Notes: a model not told the origin generated them from the letters alone. Counted from the first letter of the stretch, positions 17,506-26,665 are shown. The stretch: DNA of 64,000 nt from Emticicia agri (GCA_945860265.1 CAMAQF010000005.1:20320-84319), one strand, 5' to 3'. Made by a program: numbers and translations.

Positions 17506-17543
17506 TATTGTAACTGAAGCAAAAAATCAAAACCCAACAAATC

Positions 17544-18143
17544 ATGAACAAATTTTATAGAGTTCTTTCAGCAGTTTCATTAACATTATCTATTGCTTTA
17601 TGGTCATGCAGAGGCGACCAAGGCCCTCAAGGTCCTGCTGGTGCTCAGGGTCCTACTGGTGCTGCTGGCACTAACGGTACAAATGGCACAAACGGTACAA
17701 ACGGTAATGCCAATGTAAAGGGTGCAGAAGTAATTGTAAAAGTAGCTGACTGGAAAACAGTTGACGCTGCTAGCATTGGTACAGGTGCGACTGGTAAAAC
17801 AGGTGCTTATACAGCAACTGACGCTAACGTAAAAGCAACAATGTTTGTTTTTGCTTTCGTTAAAGTTGGTACTCAATTTGTCGCTTTACCACGTGTAATT
17901 ATCAAAGAAACTGACGGTGCAACTGAGCAGGTAAACTTTGCTTATGAAACTGGCAAAGTAACGTTCTATTACAGTTCACAAACTGCAGCTATTGGCGGAA
18001 TAAAAGCTTATGCTCCACAAACTGACCTAACTTTCTCTTACGTAACAGTTGAGAAAACAGTTGGTCAAGCTATGCAAAACGAAGGTGTAAACCTTAGAAG
18101 CCGTGACGCTGTAATGACTTATTTACAAGAACACAAGTATTAA
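17544..18143 (+). CDS. Collagen-like repeat lipoprotein
   Basis: 199 aa. A short signal sequence ends at Cys22 (L-W-S-C, an imperfect lipobox). Residues 24-56 are eleven uninterrupted Gly-X-Y triplets, first proline-rich (GDQ GPQ GPA GAQ GPT GAA), then four GTN units and GNA. The remaining 140 residues form a beta-rich C-terminal domain without a family I recognise; it could trimerise the collagen stem or present it at the surface. Bacterial Gly-X-Y proteins are usually exposed stalk-like proteins. The GTN codons form a near-perfect 9-bp DNA repeat that could change copy number. Strong terminator follows; the gene appears monocistronic. Confidence 0.88.
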   Translation: MNKFYRVLSAVSLTLSIALWSCRGDQGPQGPAGAQGPTGAAGTNGTNGTNGTNGNANVKGAEVIVKVADWKTVDAASIGTGATGKTGAYTATDANVKATMFVFAFVKVGTQFVALPRVIIKETDGATEQVNFAYETGKVTFYYSSQTAAIGGIKAYAPQTDLTFSYVTVEKTVGQAMQNEGVNLRSRDAVMTYLQEHKY

Positions 18144-18180
18144 TCGTTAACTACACAAAATAGTAAGTTACGAAGTAAAA

Positions 18181-18210
18181 AAAAGCCTCCTAAACAGGAG
18201 GCTTTTTTTC
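18181..18210 (+). terminator. Rho-independent terminator
   Basis: AAAAGCCTCCT and AGGAGGCTTTT arms around a 4-nt loop, followed by a T-run, 38 nt after the collagen-like gene's stop codon. Confidence 0.9.
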
Positions 18211-18247
18211 ATTTTATTCGTTAACAAATAAATAACACTTCGATTTC

Positions 18248-19357
18248 ATGAAACAACTTTTTGGGATTTTACTTTTTTTGTGCTTTTCAGCTTCATCATT
18301 TGCACAACTTCTAAATGACAATGACTCTAAACAATTCATTATTAAAGGTTTGGACAAACTCTATAATTATGAATTCAAAGAAGCAGACACTTACTTTAAA
18401 AATGTAAAAGTCAAATACCCTAAACATCCAGTTACTCCTTTGCTAAGTGCATTACAAGTTCAATGGCAAAATCTACCCGTTGAGCAAAACCCTAAGGCTA
18501 TTGCTCAATATCTTGCATTGCTCGAAAAATGTATAACATCTGCTGAAATCCTACTTCAAGATCCAAGTAAAAAAGCCGAAGCAATTTTCTTTCTTACAGC
18601 ATCGCATGGCTATATAGCCTTGGTGCTTAACTATAAAAAAGAGCAGGTAAAAGCTGCTAATGAAGCCAGAAAAGCCTACGTTTATCTCAAAGATGGCAAA
18701 AAATTGACCGAAAAGAATCCAGAATTTTTGTTTACATCAGGTTTATATAATTTTTATCGCATTCAGTACCCCGAAACCCATCCTATTGTTAAACCAATAA
18801 TGCTCTTCTTTGAAAATGGCAATAAGAAACTTGGTATGCAACAACTTGAGCAATGCGTGCAAAAATCAGTTTTTTCACGTATTGAAGCTGCATATTATTT
18901 AACGGGTCTTTATATAAAATATGAATCAAATTATCCCAAAGCTTTAGTTTATTCAAATTGGCTACACGAACGATACCCCAATAATCTAATTTATATGATG
19001 CGACATGCAGAAACATTAATAATGAATGGAAAAATTGATGATGCTTTGCCAATTATTCAACAATTAAAACGTACTAATGATAAAGTTTATCTTTTGGCAG
19101 GAAGTTTGTTTGAAGGAATAGTCAACGAAAAATTTAAAAAAAATGATAAAACCGCAAGCGAACAATACGTAAATATTTTAAAAATGCAGCCTAACGACCG
19201 ATATACAAATGATTACTTCGCAATGGCTTACGCCGGTTTGGCTAGAATTTCTATACGCTCCGGCAATAAAAAACGTGCCGAAGAGCTTTATCGCAGATGT
19301 TTAGAATATGCCGAGTATAAATCGACTGTCAATGAAGCAAATAATTTTTTAAAATAG
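18248..19357 (+). CDS. Exported tetratricopeptide-repeat protein
   Basis: 369 aa with a signal peptide (residues 1-19, ending S-S-F-A-Q). The rest is helical with TPR-like pairs: K-L-Y-N-Y-E-F-K-E-A-D near 32-42, a middle Y-I-K-Y-E-S-N-Y-P-K-A-L unit and a clear C-terminal G-L-A-R-I-S-I-R-S-G-N-K-K-R-A-E-E-L-Y unit. It probably acts as a periplasmic scaffold. No enzymatic motif. It starts 38 nt after the preceding terminator and 90 bp before the T9SS propeller gene, and may be co-transcribed with that gene. Confidence 0.8.
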   Translation: MKQLFGILLFLCFSASSFAQLLNDNDSKQFIIKGLDKLYNYEFKEADTYFKNVKVKYPKHPVTPLLSALQVQWQNLPVEQNPKAIAQYLALLEKCITSAEILLQDPSKKAEAIFFLTASHGYIALVLNYKKEQVKAANEARKAYVYLKDGKKLTEKNPEFLFTSGLYNFYRIQYPETHPIVKPIMLFFENGNKKLGMQQLEQCVQKSVFSRIEAAYYLTGLYIKYESNYPKALVYSNWLHERYPNNLIYMMRHAETLIMNGKIDDALPIIQQLKRTNDKVYLLAGSLFEGIVNEKFKKNDKTASEQYVNILKMQPNDRYTNDYFAMAYAGLARISIRSGNKKRAEELYRRCLEYAEYKSTVNEANNFLK

Positions 19358-19446
19358 ATTTCTCGACTTAAATTTACTGATTGTAGGCACCTCCTGCCAA
19401 TATAAAGTTGAACCTTTGACTGATGACTCCTTAATTTTTCTTTTAC

Positions 19447-22083
19447 ATGAAAAGAACCATTACCTTATTTTTGGTAGTATATAGCTTTGTTGCAGCGGCA
19501 CAATCAATTTCCGAAAATATTCCGACATTAAATGAATCGAAGAATTTATTTCAACATGAACAAAAATTCAGAGATTGGCTATTTCAACAACCTAAAGAAA
19601 CGAGTGGATGGAAATGGATGGCTCGATACGAGCACGAACTTCTCCGCCGAATAGATACTTCTGGCAATATGCCTTCAAGTGAGATTTTACTTTCCACCAA
19701 TAAGAACATAGAAAATCTTAGAAAAAATAGCCAAAACACACGTCAAAAAGCATCAGCATGGGTTCCAGTTGGACCTTATGGAAGTGCTGATTTATTTGGA
19801 ATTGGTAGAGTAAACTGCATAGCTTTTCACCCAAAAGATAGCTTAACTTTTTACATAGGTTTTGGACAAGGGGGAATATGGAAAACTACAAATGGTGGAG
19901 AATCATACACTCCAATTGGTGATAATCTTCCGATTCTGAGAGTAAGCGGTATTACACTTGACCCCAATAATCCTGAAATCATTTATAGCTCATTGGCCGA
20001 CTTTGCTTATATCGGCTATGACCTTTATACCGCAGACCGCAAACGCAATACTTATTACGGAATCGGGGTTTGGAAAAGTAATAATGGTGGTAAAACTTGG
20101 CAACAAACAGGCCTTAAAAACCAACTCTCTGAAGGAATTACCTCAATTACTCGTACGATTTGGGTCAACCCCAAAAACTCCAAAGAAGTCGTTGTTGTAG
20201 GAACAAAAGGGATTTTCAAATCATTCGATGGTGGGGATTCTTGGTCGAATAAAGTTTTGGATAAAATGACTTCGGCTCTATTACAGCATCCAACTAATGC
20301 TAATATTCTTTTTGCGGCTTCGGTTTATGTAGCCACTACTAAGCAAGGAGAAGCAGGAATTTGGAAATCAGAAGATGCAGGAAATACCTGGAGATATTTG
20401 ACAACTGGTATAGGAAAAACGACTGTACAACGGGTAGAAATGGCGATTTCGCCAACTAATCCAAATTTGATCTATGCAGTTAGCTGCGATAATAACAATG
20501 GTTTTGAAGGCTTCTATAAAAGTAACGATAATGGCGAAACTTGGCAAAAATCAGCCTTTAAAGGTAATTTATTGTCAACCGCATATTCGGCTACTGGTGG
20601 ACAAGGCTTTTATGATTTATGTATTTTAGTTCATCCAACTAAACCTCAGACGGTCTATGTTGGAGGCTTGGTTTTGAATGAAACAACCGACGGAGGCAAT
20701 TCGTGGCGACAAGCGACTGGCTATACAACTATTCATCCCGACCAGCATGCTTTTGGGTATAATCCACTCAATAAGATAATTTATTTATGTAATGATGGGG
20801 GCGTTTATGCTACCAAAGAAATTATTGCCAGTACAGTTGCTAATATTTCGTGGAAATTCATCTCGAAAGGCGTAAATGCAACTTCATGTTATCGTTTAGG
20901 TCTTTCACAGGATGGAACAAAAATTCTGGCTGGAGCTCAGGACAATAATATGTTTTTAACGCAGGATAACAAGCCCTGGACCAATGAGTTTGGCGGCGAT
21001 GGTATGGAAGGAGCTTTGAGTAAAAACTATGTCTATGGTTCTTCACAGTACGGCTTTATATCTTTTTTTAGTCTAAATGATGTAAAAAAACAACAAACAC
21101 CCGCTTTTCCACCTTCCAATAATATTGATACTGGCGAGTGGACTACCCCTTTTGTTATTAATGAAAAGAGTAATCAAATAATTATTGCTGGCGGGAATAT
21201 ACATAAAATGGAAGTAGCCCAAGAAAGAAGTAAACTCAATACTATTTCAAACTTTAAGATTTACGGCACTACTCGGTATCCCCAAGTTTCAACAGCTTTG
21301 GCAGTTCCGAAATCTGATGCAAATACTATATATATTGCAAAAAAATCTACTCCAATGCTCAAACAATCATCCGAGCTTTGGCGAACTGTCAACAATGGTA
21401 AATTTTGGGAGAATATTACGAATGATATTTATAAGGATTCTTATGTAACATATCTCACAGTTGATGATAATTTTCCAGACCGTGTTTGGGCAACATTGAG
21501 CAATTTTGAGGAAGGCCAAAAAGTGTTTTATTCAAGTAATGGAGGAAAAAACTGGGAAAATATCAGTTATAATTTACCCAATCTTCCTGCGAATAGCATT
21601 GTGTATCAGTCTGATACTGAAACCGATATTTTATATGTGGGTATGGATATTGGTGTATATTATATGGTAGAAGGCACAAAAGAATGGAAACCACTCATAA
21701 CCAACCTTCCAAATGTAATTATTCATGAACTTGAAATAAATCAGGCTACTAAAAAACTTTACGCAGCAACCTTTGGTAGAGGAATCTGGATGACCGACTT
21801 ACTTTCAGAAAAATCACCACAATCAGATGACTTTTATGGAATGGAAGTTTCTTTGTATCCAAACCCTAATAATGGTACATTTAAGCTGAAAACCAATTAT
21901 AATAATATTGAAAAAATTCAGGTAATTGATATTTTGGGAAGGGTACGCTTTGAAGAATCGCTACAAACAAAAGCTTTAAAATTTGGAAAACAGTTTGAAG
22001 TAAATACAATCAATTCAGGGCTTTATTTTATAAGATTAGTGTCTGGTAATTTAAGCAAAATCATAAAAATGGTGGTAAATTAA
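19447..22083 (+). CDS. Large secreted beta-propeller (BNR/sortilin-like) protein with T9SS sorting domain
   Basis: 878 aa. Signal peptide at residues 1-18. Residues 95-800 contain many BNR/Asp-box units of the form G-I-W-K-T-T-N-G-G, S-N-N-G-G-K-T-W, S-F-D-G-G-D-S-W, S-E-D-A-G-N-T-W and S-N-D-N-G-E-T-W, the pattern of VPS10/sortilin-like and exo-xyloglucanase-like propellers. The last 80 residues form a type A T9SS sorting domain: V-S-L-Y-P-N-P-N-N-G-T-F, V-I-D-I-L-G-R-V and G-L-Y-F-I-R-L-V. It is therefore exported through the type IX system and attached to or released from the surface. Catalytic residues of glycoside hydrolases were not identified; a binding or adhesive role is equally possible. 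Confidence 0.9.
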   Translation: MKRTITLFLVVYSFVAAAQSISENIPTLNESKNLFQHEQKFRDWLFQQPKETSGWKWMARYEHELLRRIDTSGNMPSSEILLSTNKNIENLRKNSQNTRQKASAWVPVGPYGSADLFGIGRVNCIAFHPKDSLTFYIGFGQGGIWKTTNGGESYTPIGDNLPILRVSGITLDPNNPEIIYSSLADFAYIGYDLYTADRKRNTYYGIGVWKSNNGGKTWQQTGLKNQLSEGITSITRTIWVNPKNSKEVVVVGTKGIFKSFDGGDSWSNKVLDKMTSALLQHPTNANILFAASVYVATTKQGEAGIWKSEDAGNTWRYLTTGIGKTTVQRVEMAISPTNPNLIYAVSCDNNNGFEGFYKSNDNGETWQKSAFKGNLLSTAYSATGGQGFYDLCILVHPTKPQTVYVGGLVLNETTDGGNSWRQATGYTTIHPDQHAFGYNPLNKIIYLCNDGGVYATKEIIASTVANISWKFISKGVNATSCYRLGLSQDGTKILAGAQDNNMFLTQDNKPWTNEFGGDGMEGALSKNYVYGSSQYGFISFFSLNDVKKQQTPAFPPSNNIDTGEWTTPFVINEKSNQIIIAGGNIHKMEVAQERSKLNTISNFKIYGTTRYPQVSTALAVPKSDANTIYIAKKSTPMLKQSSELWRTVNNGKFWENITNDIYKDSYVTYLTVDDNFPDRVWATLSNFEEGQKVFYSSNGGKNWENISYNLPNLPANSIVYQSDTETDILYVGMDIGVYYMVEGTKEWKPLITNLPNVIIHELEINQATKKLYAATFGRGIWMTDLLSEKSPQSDDFYGMEVSLYPNPNNGTFKLKTNYNNIEKIQVIDILGRVRFEESLQTKALKFGKQFEVNTINSGLYFIRLVSGNLSKIIKMVVN

Positions 22084-22167
22084 ACTACAAATAGCTTCTA
22101 AAAATGATTTTAAAGTAATATTTCTTAATTTGGCATTTATATCGCAATTTGAATGCTAAACTTTTAA

Positions 22168-22485
22168 GACTACAAAACCATACAAGAATTCATTCAAATT
22201 TTGACTGAATACATTGAATAAGTACTAGAAAAAACCTTGAGTGTAAAACCTAATGTTCAAGTGGAATTAGTTTAGCTTCGCACGTCATCAAGCTATCTCT
22301 GAGAAGGTATGAGTGTAGAAGAAGCAACCAATTTAGCCACGATTGATTATCTGATGTTAAGTTAGTCCTACGAAAAATTTCGATAATTTAGTATGCTTTC
22401 AATGGGTAAAAACTGAGAAGTATCAAAAAATACATTCAAAAAGAAAGACTATTTTTCGAAAAACATTAATAATTTATGGTCTTAA
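22168..22485 (+). pseudogene. Decayed unidentified gene, one frame with six stops
   Basis: One frame reads as protein-like text throughout but is interrupted by six stops of all three types (TAA, TAG, TGA): D-Y-K-T-I-Q-E-F-I-Q-I-L-T-E-Y-I-E, L-E-K-T-L-S-V-K-P-N-V-Q-V-E-L-V, E-G-M-S-V-E-E-A-T-N-L-A-T-I-D-Y-L-M-L-S, and on to a TAA near 22484. The family was not recognised. The even spacing of stops within otherwise amphipathic, charged text suggests an old pseudogene of about 100 codons. Confidence 0.4.
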
Positions 22486-22885
22486 AAAAACAGAGGTAGT
22501 AATTTACGAAAAGTAATAAAAAAGAGAAATTCAACCCATTACAAATATTTCGAAATAAATTTTATTTTTTGTATTGGATTGAACAAACAATCAAAATTTT
22601 ATTTAATACCAAAAGTAACCTTACTAATTCTTGTAAAGTTTAGGTTCTTGAAAAAATCAAAAAAATATCAGCAACATTAAAGATAAAATGTAACGAAAGA
22701 AAGGAGAATGTTCGCCGCAGCGACAAAATACAAACTATCAATAAGTTATATCATTCCAATTTGTCGATTAATATTTTCATTACACTTAATCGTGTATATG
22801 TCAATTTACTAAAATTACCAATAAAACATTGATTATAAAGTATTTAGGAATTAATATTTAACTTCAGAATACCGTATAAAGTAAT
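22486..22885. other. Intergenic AT-rich region
   Basis: About 400 bp of A/T-rich sequence with frequent stops in all frames. I see no gene, hairpin or repeat that I would defend. Confidence 0.5.
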
Positions 22886-23374
22886 TTATAAAAGTTCCTT
22901 ACGCTTCAAAATTGACTCAAATAGTTTCAAATCGTGCTCACTATTAAATACAGAAAACGGAAAACGTAAAAATTGACCTTTACCAATAATTAGCAAAAAG
23001 GCATCAGCCATGCGTTCGGCTGACTGAATACTATCCCATTTCATAACTCCGCCTTCTTTCTGATTTATTTTTACTAAAATCTGGCGGCTATCAATTTCAT
23101 ACATAAATTTATCAAACATTTGCTTGTTTTGATCCATCTGCGAGGCTGCATAAAACTGTACATACCAAAATAACACATAAAGCCCACCACCAACAACTGC
23201 TACCACCGGGATCCACCAATTTTTGTATGTTCCAGTAAAATGAAGAACTAATCCCAGCAAAAAAAATGCGGCTGGAATCAACAACCACTTCCATTCAGCG
23301 GTCATGTGACGCTTAAAAGAGATACTAACATATTGTTTGGGGTCTAAGGCAAATTTTTTAGTTTTTACTATCAT
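22886..23374 (-). CDS. YcxB-like membrane protein
   Basis: 162 aa. Two adjacent transmembrane segments (about residues 30-50 and 54-72) separated by a short W-W-containing turn, followed by a soluble beta-rich C-terminal domain with K-W-D-S-I-Q-S-A-E and F-L-R-F-P-F-S-V-F, the layout of the YcxB domain (PH-like fold behind two membrane helices). Function unknown. The ATG at 23374 gives a normal family length. It lies downstream of the DUF4783 gene, separated by a terminator. Confidence 0.8.
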   Translation of the reverse strand: MIVKTKKFALDPKQYVSISFKRHMTAEWKWLLIPAAFFLLGLVLHFTGTYKNWWIPVVAVVGGGLYVLFWYVQFYAASQMDQNKQMFDKFMYEIDSRQILVKINQKEGGVMKWDSIQSAERMADAFLLIIGKGQFLRFPFSVFNSEHDLKLFESILKRKELL

Positions 23375-23495
23375 CTTATTTTTGTTAAAATTAAGTTTCT
23401 AATCGGTGCTTGAATATCGGTCTAATTTTCGACACTTAACTTCTATCTCACATTCATTCAGATTTTATTCTTCATTTGAAAGCACAAAAATAGAA

Positions 23496-23522
23496 AAAGG
23501 CTCTGACAATTTTAGAGCCTTT
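23496..23522 (-). terminator. Terminator after the DUF4783 gene
   Basis: Arms AAAGGCTCT and AGAGCCTTT (9 bp, perfect) around 9 nt; on the minus strand the hairpin is followed by a T-rich stretch. It lies 49 nt past the stop of the gene that ends at 23571. Confidence 0.75.
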
Positions 23523-23570
23523 CCTATTATTTTGTAATAAGTATGAATAATATTCTTGTGTAGAGCAATA

Positions 23571-24008
23571 TCACCCTTCCCTAAACTGAATAGTATCAAT
23601 CACATATTTGTTGGCATCAGCACGACGAACCAAGATATAAATCAAAAAATCTTTGTTTCGACTGCGGTAAGTGCCTACATTATATCGCAGGTCGGCGTTT
23701 GATGCTCCCTGATAGACATATTGAAATGTCAAGGGAGGGTTTTTCTGAAAGAATGACTTAAGAATCTGTTCTGCCTGTTGAGAGGAAATTTTTCGGAAAT
23801 CAATTTTTTCTGAATCTATCACCAGTTCAACTTGCTGGTTTAGACAACTTGCCAACATTCGAGAATTCCCCCCTCTAAACGACATTCTAATTCTATCGGC
23901 CAATTCTTTATCTTCTTTACTTACCTTAGAATCATCCTTTTTTGGACGAGTAGCACTTGTAAGAAAAATAAAAATGATTGCCGACATTAAGTATTTCATG
24001 GACTTCAT
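23571..24008 (-). CDS. Exported DUF4783 protein
   Basis: 145 aa from the ATG at 24008 (M-K-S-M-K-Y-L); the frame extends 20 codons further up, but this start places the hydrophobic signal (residues 4-18) at the N terminus. The mature part matches DUF4783, an NTF2-like fold of Bacteroidota: G-G-N-S-R-M-L-A-S-C-L, Q-A-E-Q-I-L-K-S-F-F, and the terminal Y-V-I-D-T-I-Q-F-R. Function unknown. Divergent from the phosphoribosyltransferase gene. Confidence 0.8.
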   Translation of the reverse strand: MKSMKYLMSAIIFIFLTSATRPKKDDSKVSKEDKELADRIRMSFRGGNSRMLASCLNQQVELVIDSEKIDFRKISSQQAEQILKSFFQKNPPLTFQYVYQGASNADLRYNVGTYRSRNKDFLIYILVRRADANKYVIDTIQFREG

Positions 24009-24211
24009 AATCATTAAGTTTTGAGTATCTTTGTAAATTATTATTGTATAATAAAGTCTTTTGCACAAACTATGCCAAAAAGTGATTGAATGGATATGTT
24101 TTTATTTATGTCGCTTCTTTAAAAATGGCTATAAAATCTTAATTAGTAAATTTCTAACCAAACATTGTATAGACACGCTTTGGCTCAAAAGTCATAGAAA
24201 AATTTCATTTT

Positions 24212-24712
24212 ATGTCGAATCAATTATTAAATAAAACCCAAACTCTTCAAAAAATTCGTAGAATTGCTTATCAAGTATTTGAGGAAAATTTTGAGGAATC
24301 TTCTATAATTATCGCAGGAATTAATGGAGAAGGTTATACTTTCGCTGAAATTCTTGTACATGAACTCAGACAAATCTCAGAAATAGATGTGCGTATCGCA
24401 CGAGTATCTTTTGATAAAACAGCAACAGAACAACCAGAGATAAATATTGAAAGTGAAGTAGATACTTTTCACAATAAAAACATCGTTTTATGTGATGACG
24501 TACTTAATACGGGAAAAACCTTGGCATTTAGTTTACGTCCATTTCTGAATATTCCCATTAAAAAATTACAGGTTGCAGTAATTGTTGACCGTAATCATCC
24601 AAATTTTCCAATTTCTGCTGATTATGTAGGATATTCCTTATCAACAACGCTCAATGAGCATATTCAAGTAGTGTTGAGCGATGAAGAAAAAACAGGAGTT
24701 TACATTTATTAA
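24212..24712 (+). CDS. PyrR-like phosphoribosyltransferase
   Basis: 166 aa. The PRPP-binding motif V-L-C-D-D-V-L-N-T-G-K-T at residues 92-103 is the type I phosphoribosyltransferase signature, with the upstream G-I-N-G-E-G-Y loop serving as the PPi loop. Overall resemblance is to PyrR, but the Arg-rich RNA-binding surface of true PyrR is not evident, so a nucleobase salvage role or an unassigned function is possible. It is 10 bp upstream of gldD, so the two are probably one operon. Confidence 0.85.
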   Translation: MSNQLLNKTQTLQKIRRIAYQVFEENFEESSIIIAGINGEGYTFAEILVHELRQISEIDVRIARVSFDKTATEQPEINIESEVDTFHNKNIVLCDDVLNTGKTLAFSLRPFLNIPIKKLQVAVIVDRNHPNFPISADYVGYSLSTTLNEHIQVVLSDEEKTGVYIY

Positions 24713-24722
24713 GAATTAATAT

Positions 24723-25319
24723 ATGAACCAAATAAAGGTTGTAAAAGTATTATCAGTAATTATATTAAGCATTTGGCTCGGAAGTTGCAAAAGTTCAATT
24801 CAAGATTATACGCCAAAACCTCGTGGCTTCAATCGCATAGATTTGCCTCAACACCGCTACCAAACTTTGCCTAAAGTCTATCCATACTCTTTTGAATACT
24901 CTAAAGAAGCTATTATACAACTTGATACTTTCAAAAATGCCGAACCACATTGGATAATTATTTATTATCCAAAACTAAATACTCGCATCCAATTTACTTA
25001 CAAAAAAGTTAATAATGATCTCGGTAGCTTACAAAAAATGATGGGAGATGCCGCAAAATTAGCATTTAACCACGATAAAAAAGCGTATTCAATAACCGAT
25101 AAACTATTGATAACTAAGAGCGGCAAAAAAGCAGTAATCTTTGAATTAGAGGGTGAAGTGCCAAGTCCATATCAGTTTTTTGTGACTGATAGCACTAAGC
25201 ATTATCTCAGAGGGGCAGTATATTTAATGACAGCCACTGAAAACGATTCACTTAAACCCATAATCGATTATATGAAAGTCGATTCGAGACATATTCTCGA
25301 ATCGCTTAAATGGCAGTAA
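24723..25319 (+). CDS. gldD: Gliding motility lipoprotein GldD
   Basis: 198 aa lipoprotein: lipobox L-G-S-C with the acylated Cys at residue 22. The mature N terminus has the family Y-T-P-K-P-R-G-F-N-R-I-D-L-P, followed by Y-P-Y-S-F-E-Y-S and P-H-W-I-I-I-Y-Y-P. GldD is required for gliding in Flavobacterium johnsoniae and is retained in many Bacteroidota with type IX secretion, including non-gliders. Predicted to face the periplasm, anchored in a membrane. It follows the phosphoribosyltransferase by 10 bp. Its presence fits the T9SS cargo 2.6 kb upstream. Confidence 0.93.
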   Translation: MNQIKVVKVLSVIILSIWLGSCKSSIQDYTPKPRGFNRIDLPQHRYQTLPKVYPYSFEYSKEAIIQLDTFKNAEPHWIIIYYPKLNTRIQFTYKKVNNDLGSLQKMMGDAAKLAFNHDKKAYSITDKLLITKSGKKAVIFELEGEVPSPYQFFVTDSTKHYLRGAVYLMTATENDSLKPIIDYMKVDSRHILESLKWQ

Positions 25320-25634
25320 ATTCCCATTTCTTAATAAGTTAGAATTTGAAATTCATTATATCTTCGGTCTTCATACCAAATATTGAAGGCTTTTCAAGCT
25401 TTTAAACGAACGATTGGCAATATATAAAATTTACCTTCAAAGACTCATTCGTTTACAAAATCTTCATTAGTTCAAAGTATATATTATGACAGGGCAGACG
25501 TCTTTCATGATTATCATTTCGGCTTCTACTTTGATTTTTTTAATTACAAAAATTGACTTTTGTAATTTCAATGTTCTTGAAATTCTTAACTTTAAAAAAT
25601 ACACTATTTTAATCTGTATGAGTTTAAATAGTTA
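25320..25634. other. Intergenic region between gldD and the Rieske lipoprotein gene
   Basis: About 315 bp between convergent genes, A/T-rich. An open frame runs into the Rieske gene from 25486, but its residues look like antisense text and it has no family features. Nothing else recognised. Confidence 0.4.
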
Positions 25635-26156
25635 TTATGACTTAATTTTTAAGGAGTTATTATTATTCAAAAGTTCAGTTTTAAAAACAGTAAGAGATTG
25701 TGCTGCTGGACCAGCTTGCACGGTACCATCAAGCTTAAACTGTGAACCATGAGTTGGACAAAAGAAATCGTTAGTACCATTTCTATAATTAATGGTAGTT
25801 GCTTGATGCGTGCAATCCTTTGATAATGCTATAAAAACACCTTTAGCATTGGCTATGATTATTCCATCTACGTAAGCAAACTCGCCTTGGGTTTTCAATT
25901 TCGAAAAATTAGCATTCGTTAAATCAATTGTAAAATCAATTGTACCAGATGTGCTTCCAGTGACTCCTGAAGACACTCCATTCGTTCCTCCGCCATTTGT
26001 TCCTCCGCCAGTGGTTCCTTTAAGAGGAGCAGGTTCAGAACCATCTTTTGAACAAGAAGTTAGCACCGTACCTAAACAATAAAATGACATTAAAGCCGCA
26101 CTACTCAATCCGAGTTGCTTCAAAAATTGTCCTCTATTTAATTGTGATGTTTCCAT
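25635..26156 (-). CDS. Rieske [2Fe-2S] lipoprotein
   Basis: 173 aa. Leader with a lipobox L-T-S-C (Cys35), then a low-complexity Gly/Thr/Asn linker (about residues 44-71). The Rieske cluster ligands are Cys115 and His117 (D-C-T-H) and Cys133 and His136 (C-P-T-H-G-S-Q-F), 15 residues apart. This spacing is that of small bc1/arsenite-oxidase-type Rieske domains. It would be a periplasm-facing electron carrier, but no oxidoreductase partner lies adjacent. Downstream gldD converges on it. Confidence 0.9.
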   Translation of the reverse strand: METSQLNRGQFLKQLGLSSAALMSFYCLGTVLTSCSKDGSEPAPLKGTTGGGTNGGGTNGVSSGVTGSTSGTIDFTIDLTNANFSKLKTQGEFAYVDGIIIANAKGVFIALSKDCTHQATTINYRNGTNDFFCPTHGSQFKLDGTVQAGPAAQSLTVFKTELLNNNNSLKIKS

Positions 26157-26337
26157 AAACCAAAAATAATTTTTAGATAAAATTTAAACTTCATTGAAAT
26201 TATGGAATTCCTTTTTTAATGACTTTGTAAAAGAATTCTTATTGTTTATTTTTAAATACAAAAATAAGGATAGCAAAGTTTCGTAAAAATAAAAAAACTT
26301 CAAAACAAAGGAAAGCAACGATAATACGTATAAAAAT

Positions 26338-26373
26338 AAAACGCCTGTTAGCAAATTACTAACAGGCGTTTAT
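26338..26373 (-). terminator. Terminator downstream of the tRNA-Glu genes
   Basis: Arms AAACGCCTGTTAG and CTAACAGGCGTTT pair perfectly over 13 bp around about 9 nt; on the minus strand it is followed by TTATTTTT. It begins about 25 nt after the 3' end of the first listed tRNA-Glu. Confidence 0.85.
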
Positions 26374-26398
26374 GATTTTATTAATCGCAGCGACTTCG

Positions 26399-26470
26399 TG
26401 ACCCTACGGGGAATCGAACCCCGGTTTAATCCGTGAAAGGGACTTGTCCTAACCGCTAGACGATAGGGCC
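26399..26470 (-). tRNA. tRNA-Glu(UUC), intact copy
   Basis: A 72-nt cloverleaf on the minus strand. Acceptor GGCCCTA pairs with TAGGGTC (one G·U), D stem GTCT/GGAC, anticodon stem AGTCC/GGATT around C-TTC-AC (anticodon UUC, Glu), T arm CGGGG-TTCGATT-CCCCG with fully paired stem. CCA is not encoded. The sequence just downstream forms a strong terminator. Confidence 0.95.
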
Positions 26471-26593
26471 GACTGGTTCCATTTATCGTCTACAATTAAA
26501 AATCGTTGTTCAAAAGTACAATAATATTTTCGAACTACAATAGCCTAAAATATTATACCCTTGCATAAAATTCATCAAATCGCAGCGATTTGG

Positions 26594-26665
26594 TGACCCT
26601 ACGGGAAATCGAACCCCGGTTTAATCCGTGAAAGGGACTTGTCCTAACCGCTAGGCGATAGGGCC
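26594..26665 (-). tRNA. tRNA-Glu(UUC), second tandem copy with stem defects
   Basis: Same 72-nt tRNA 195 bp upstream in transcription order, differing at two positions. The D stem has T11 changed to C, giving a C·A mismatch with A24; the T stem has one C changed to T, giving a G·U pair. Anticodon UUC is unchanged. Flanking sequence (about 10 nt on the 3' side and 25 nt on the 5' side) is also shared, so this is a tandem duplication. Probably transcribed with the intact copy, with reduced stability expected. Confidence 0.88.

Noticed and set aside
19447-22083. Sialidase or glycoside hydrolase assignment for the propeller protein
   Set aside because: Asp-box repeats are present, but no catalytic residues of a specific hydrolase family could be placed, so only the fold is claimed.
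25486-25752. 88-codon open frame on the plus strand near the Rieske gene
   Set aside because: Its second half is antisense to the clearly coding Rieske gene and its residues show no family features.
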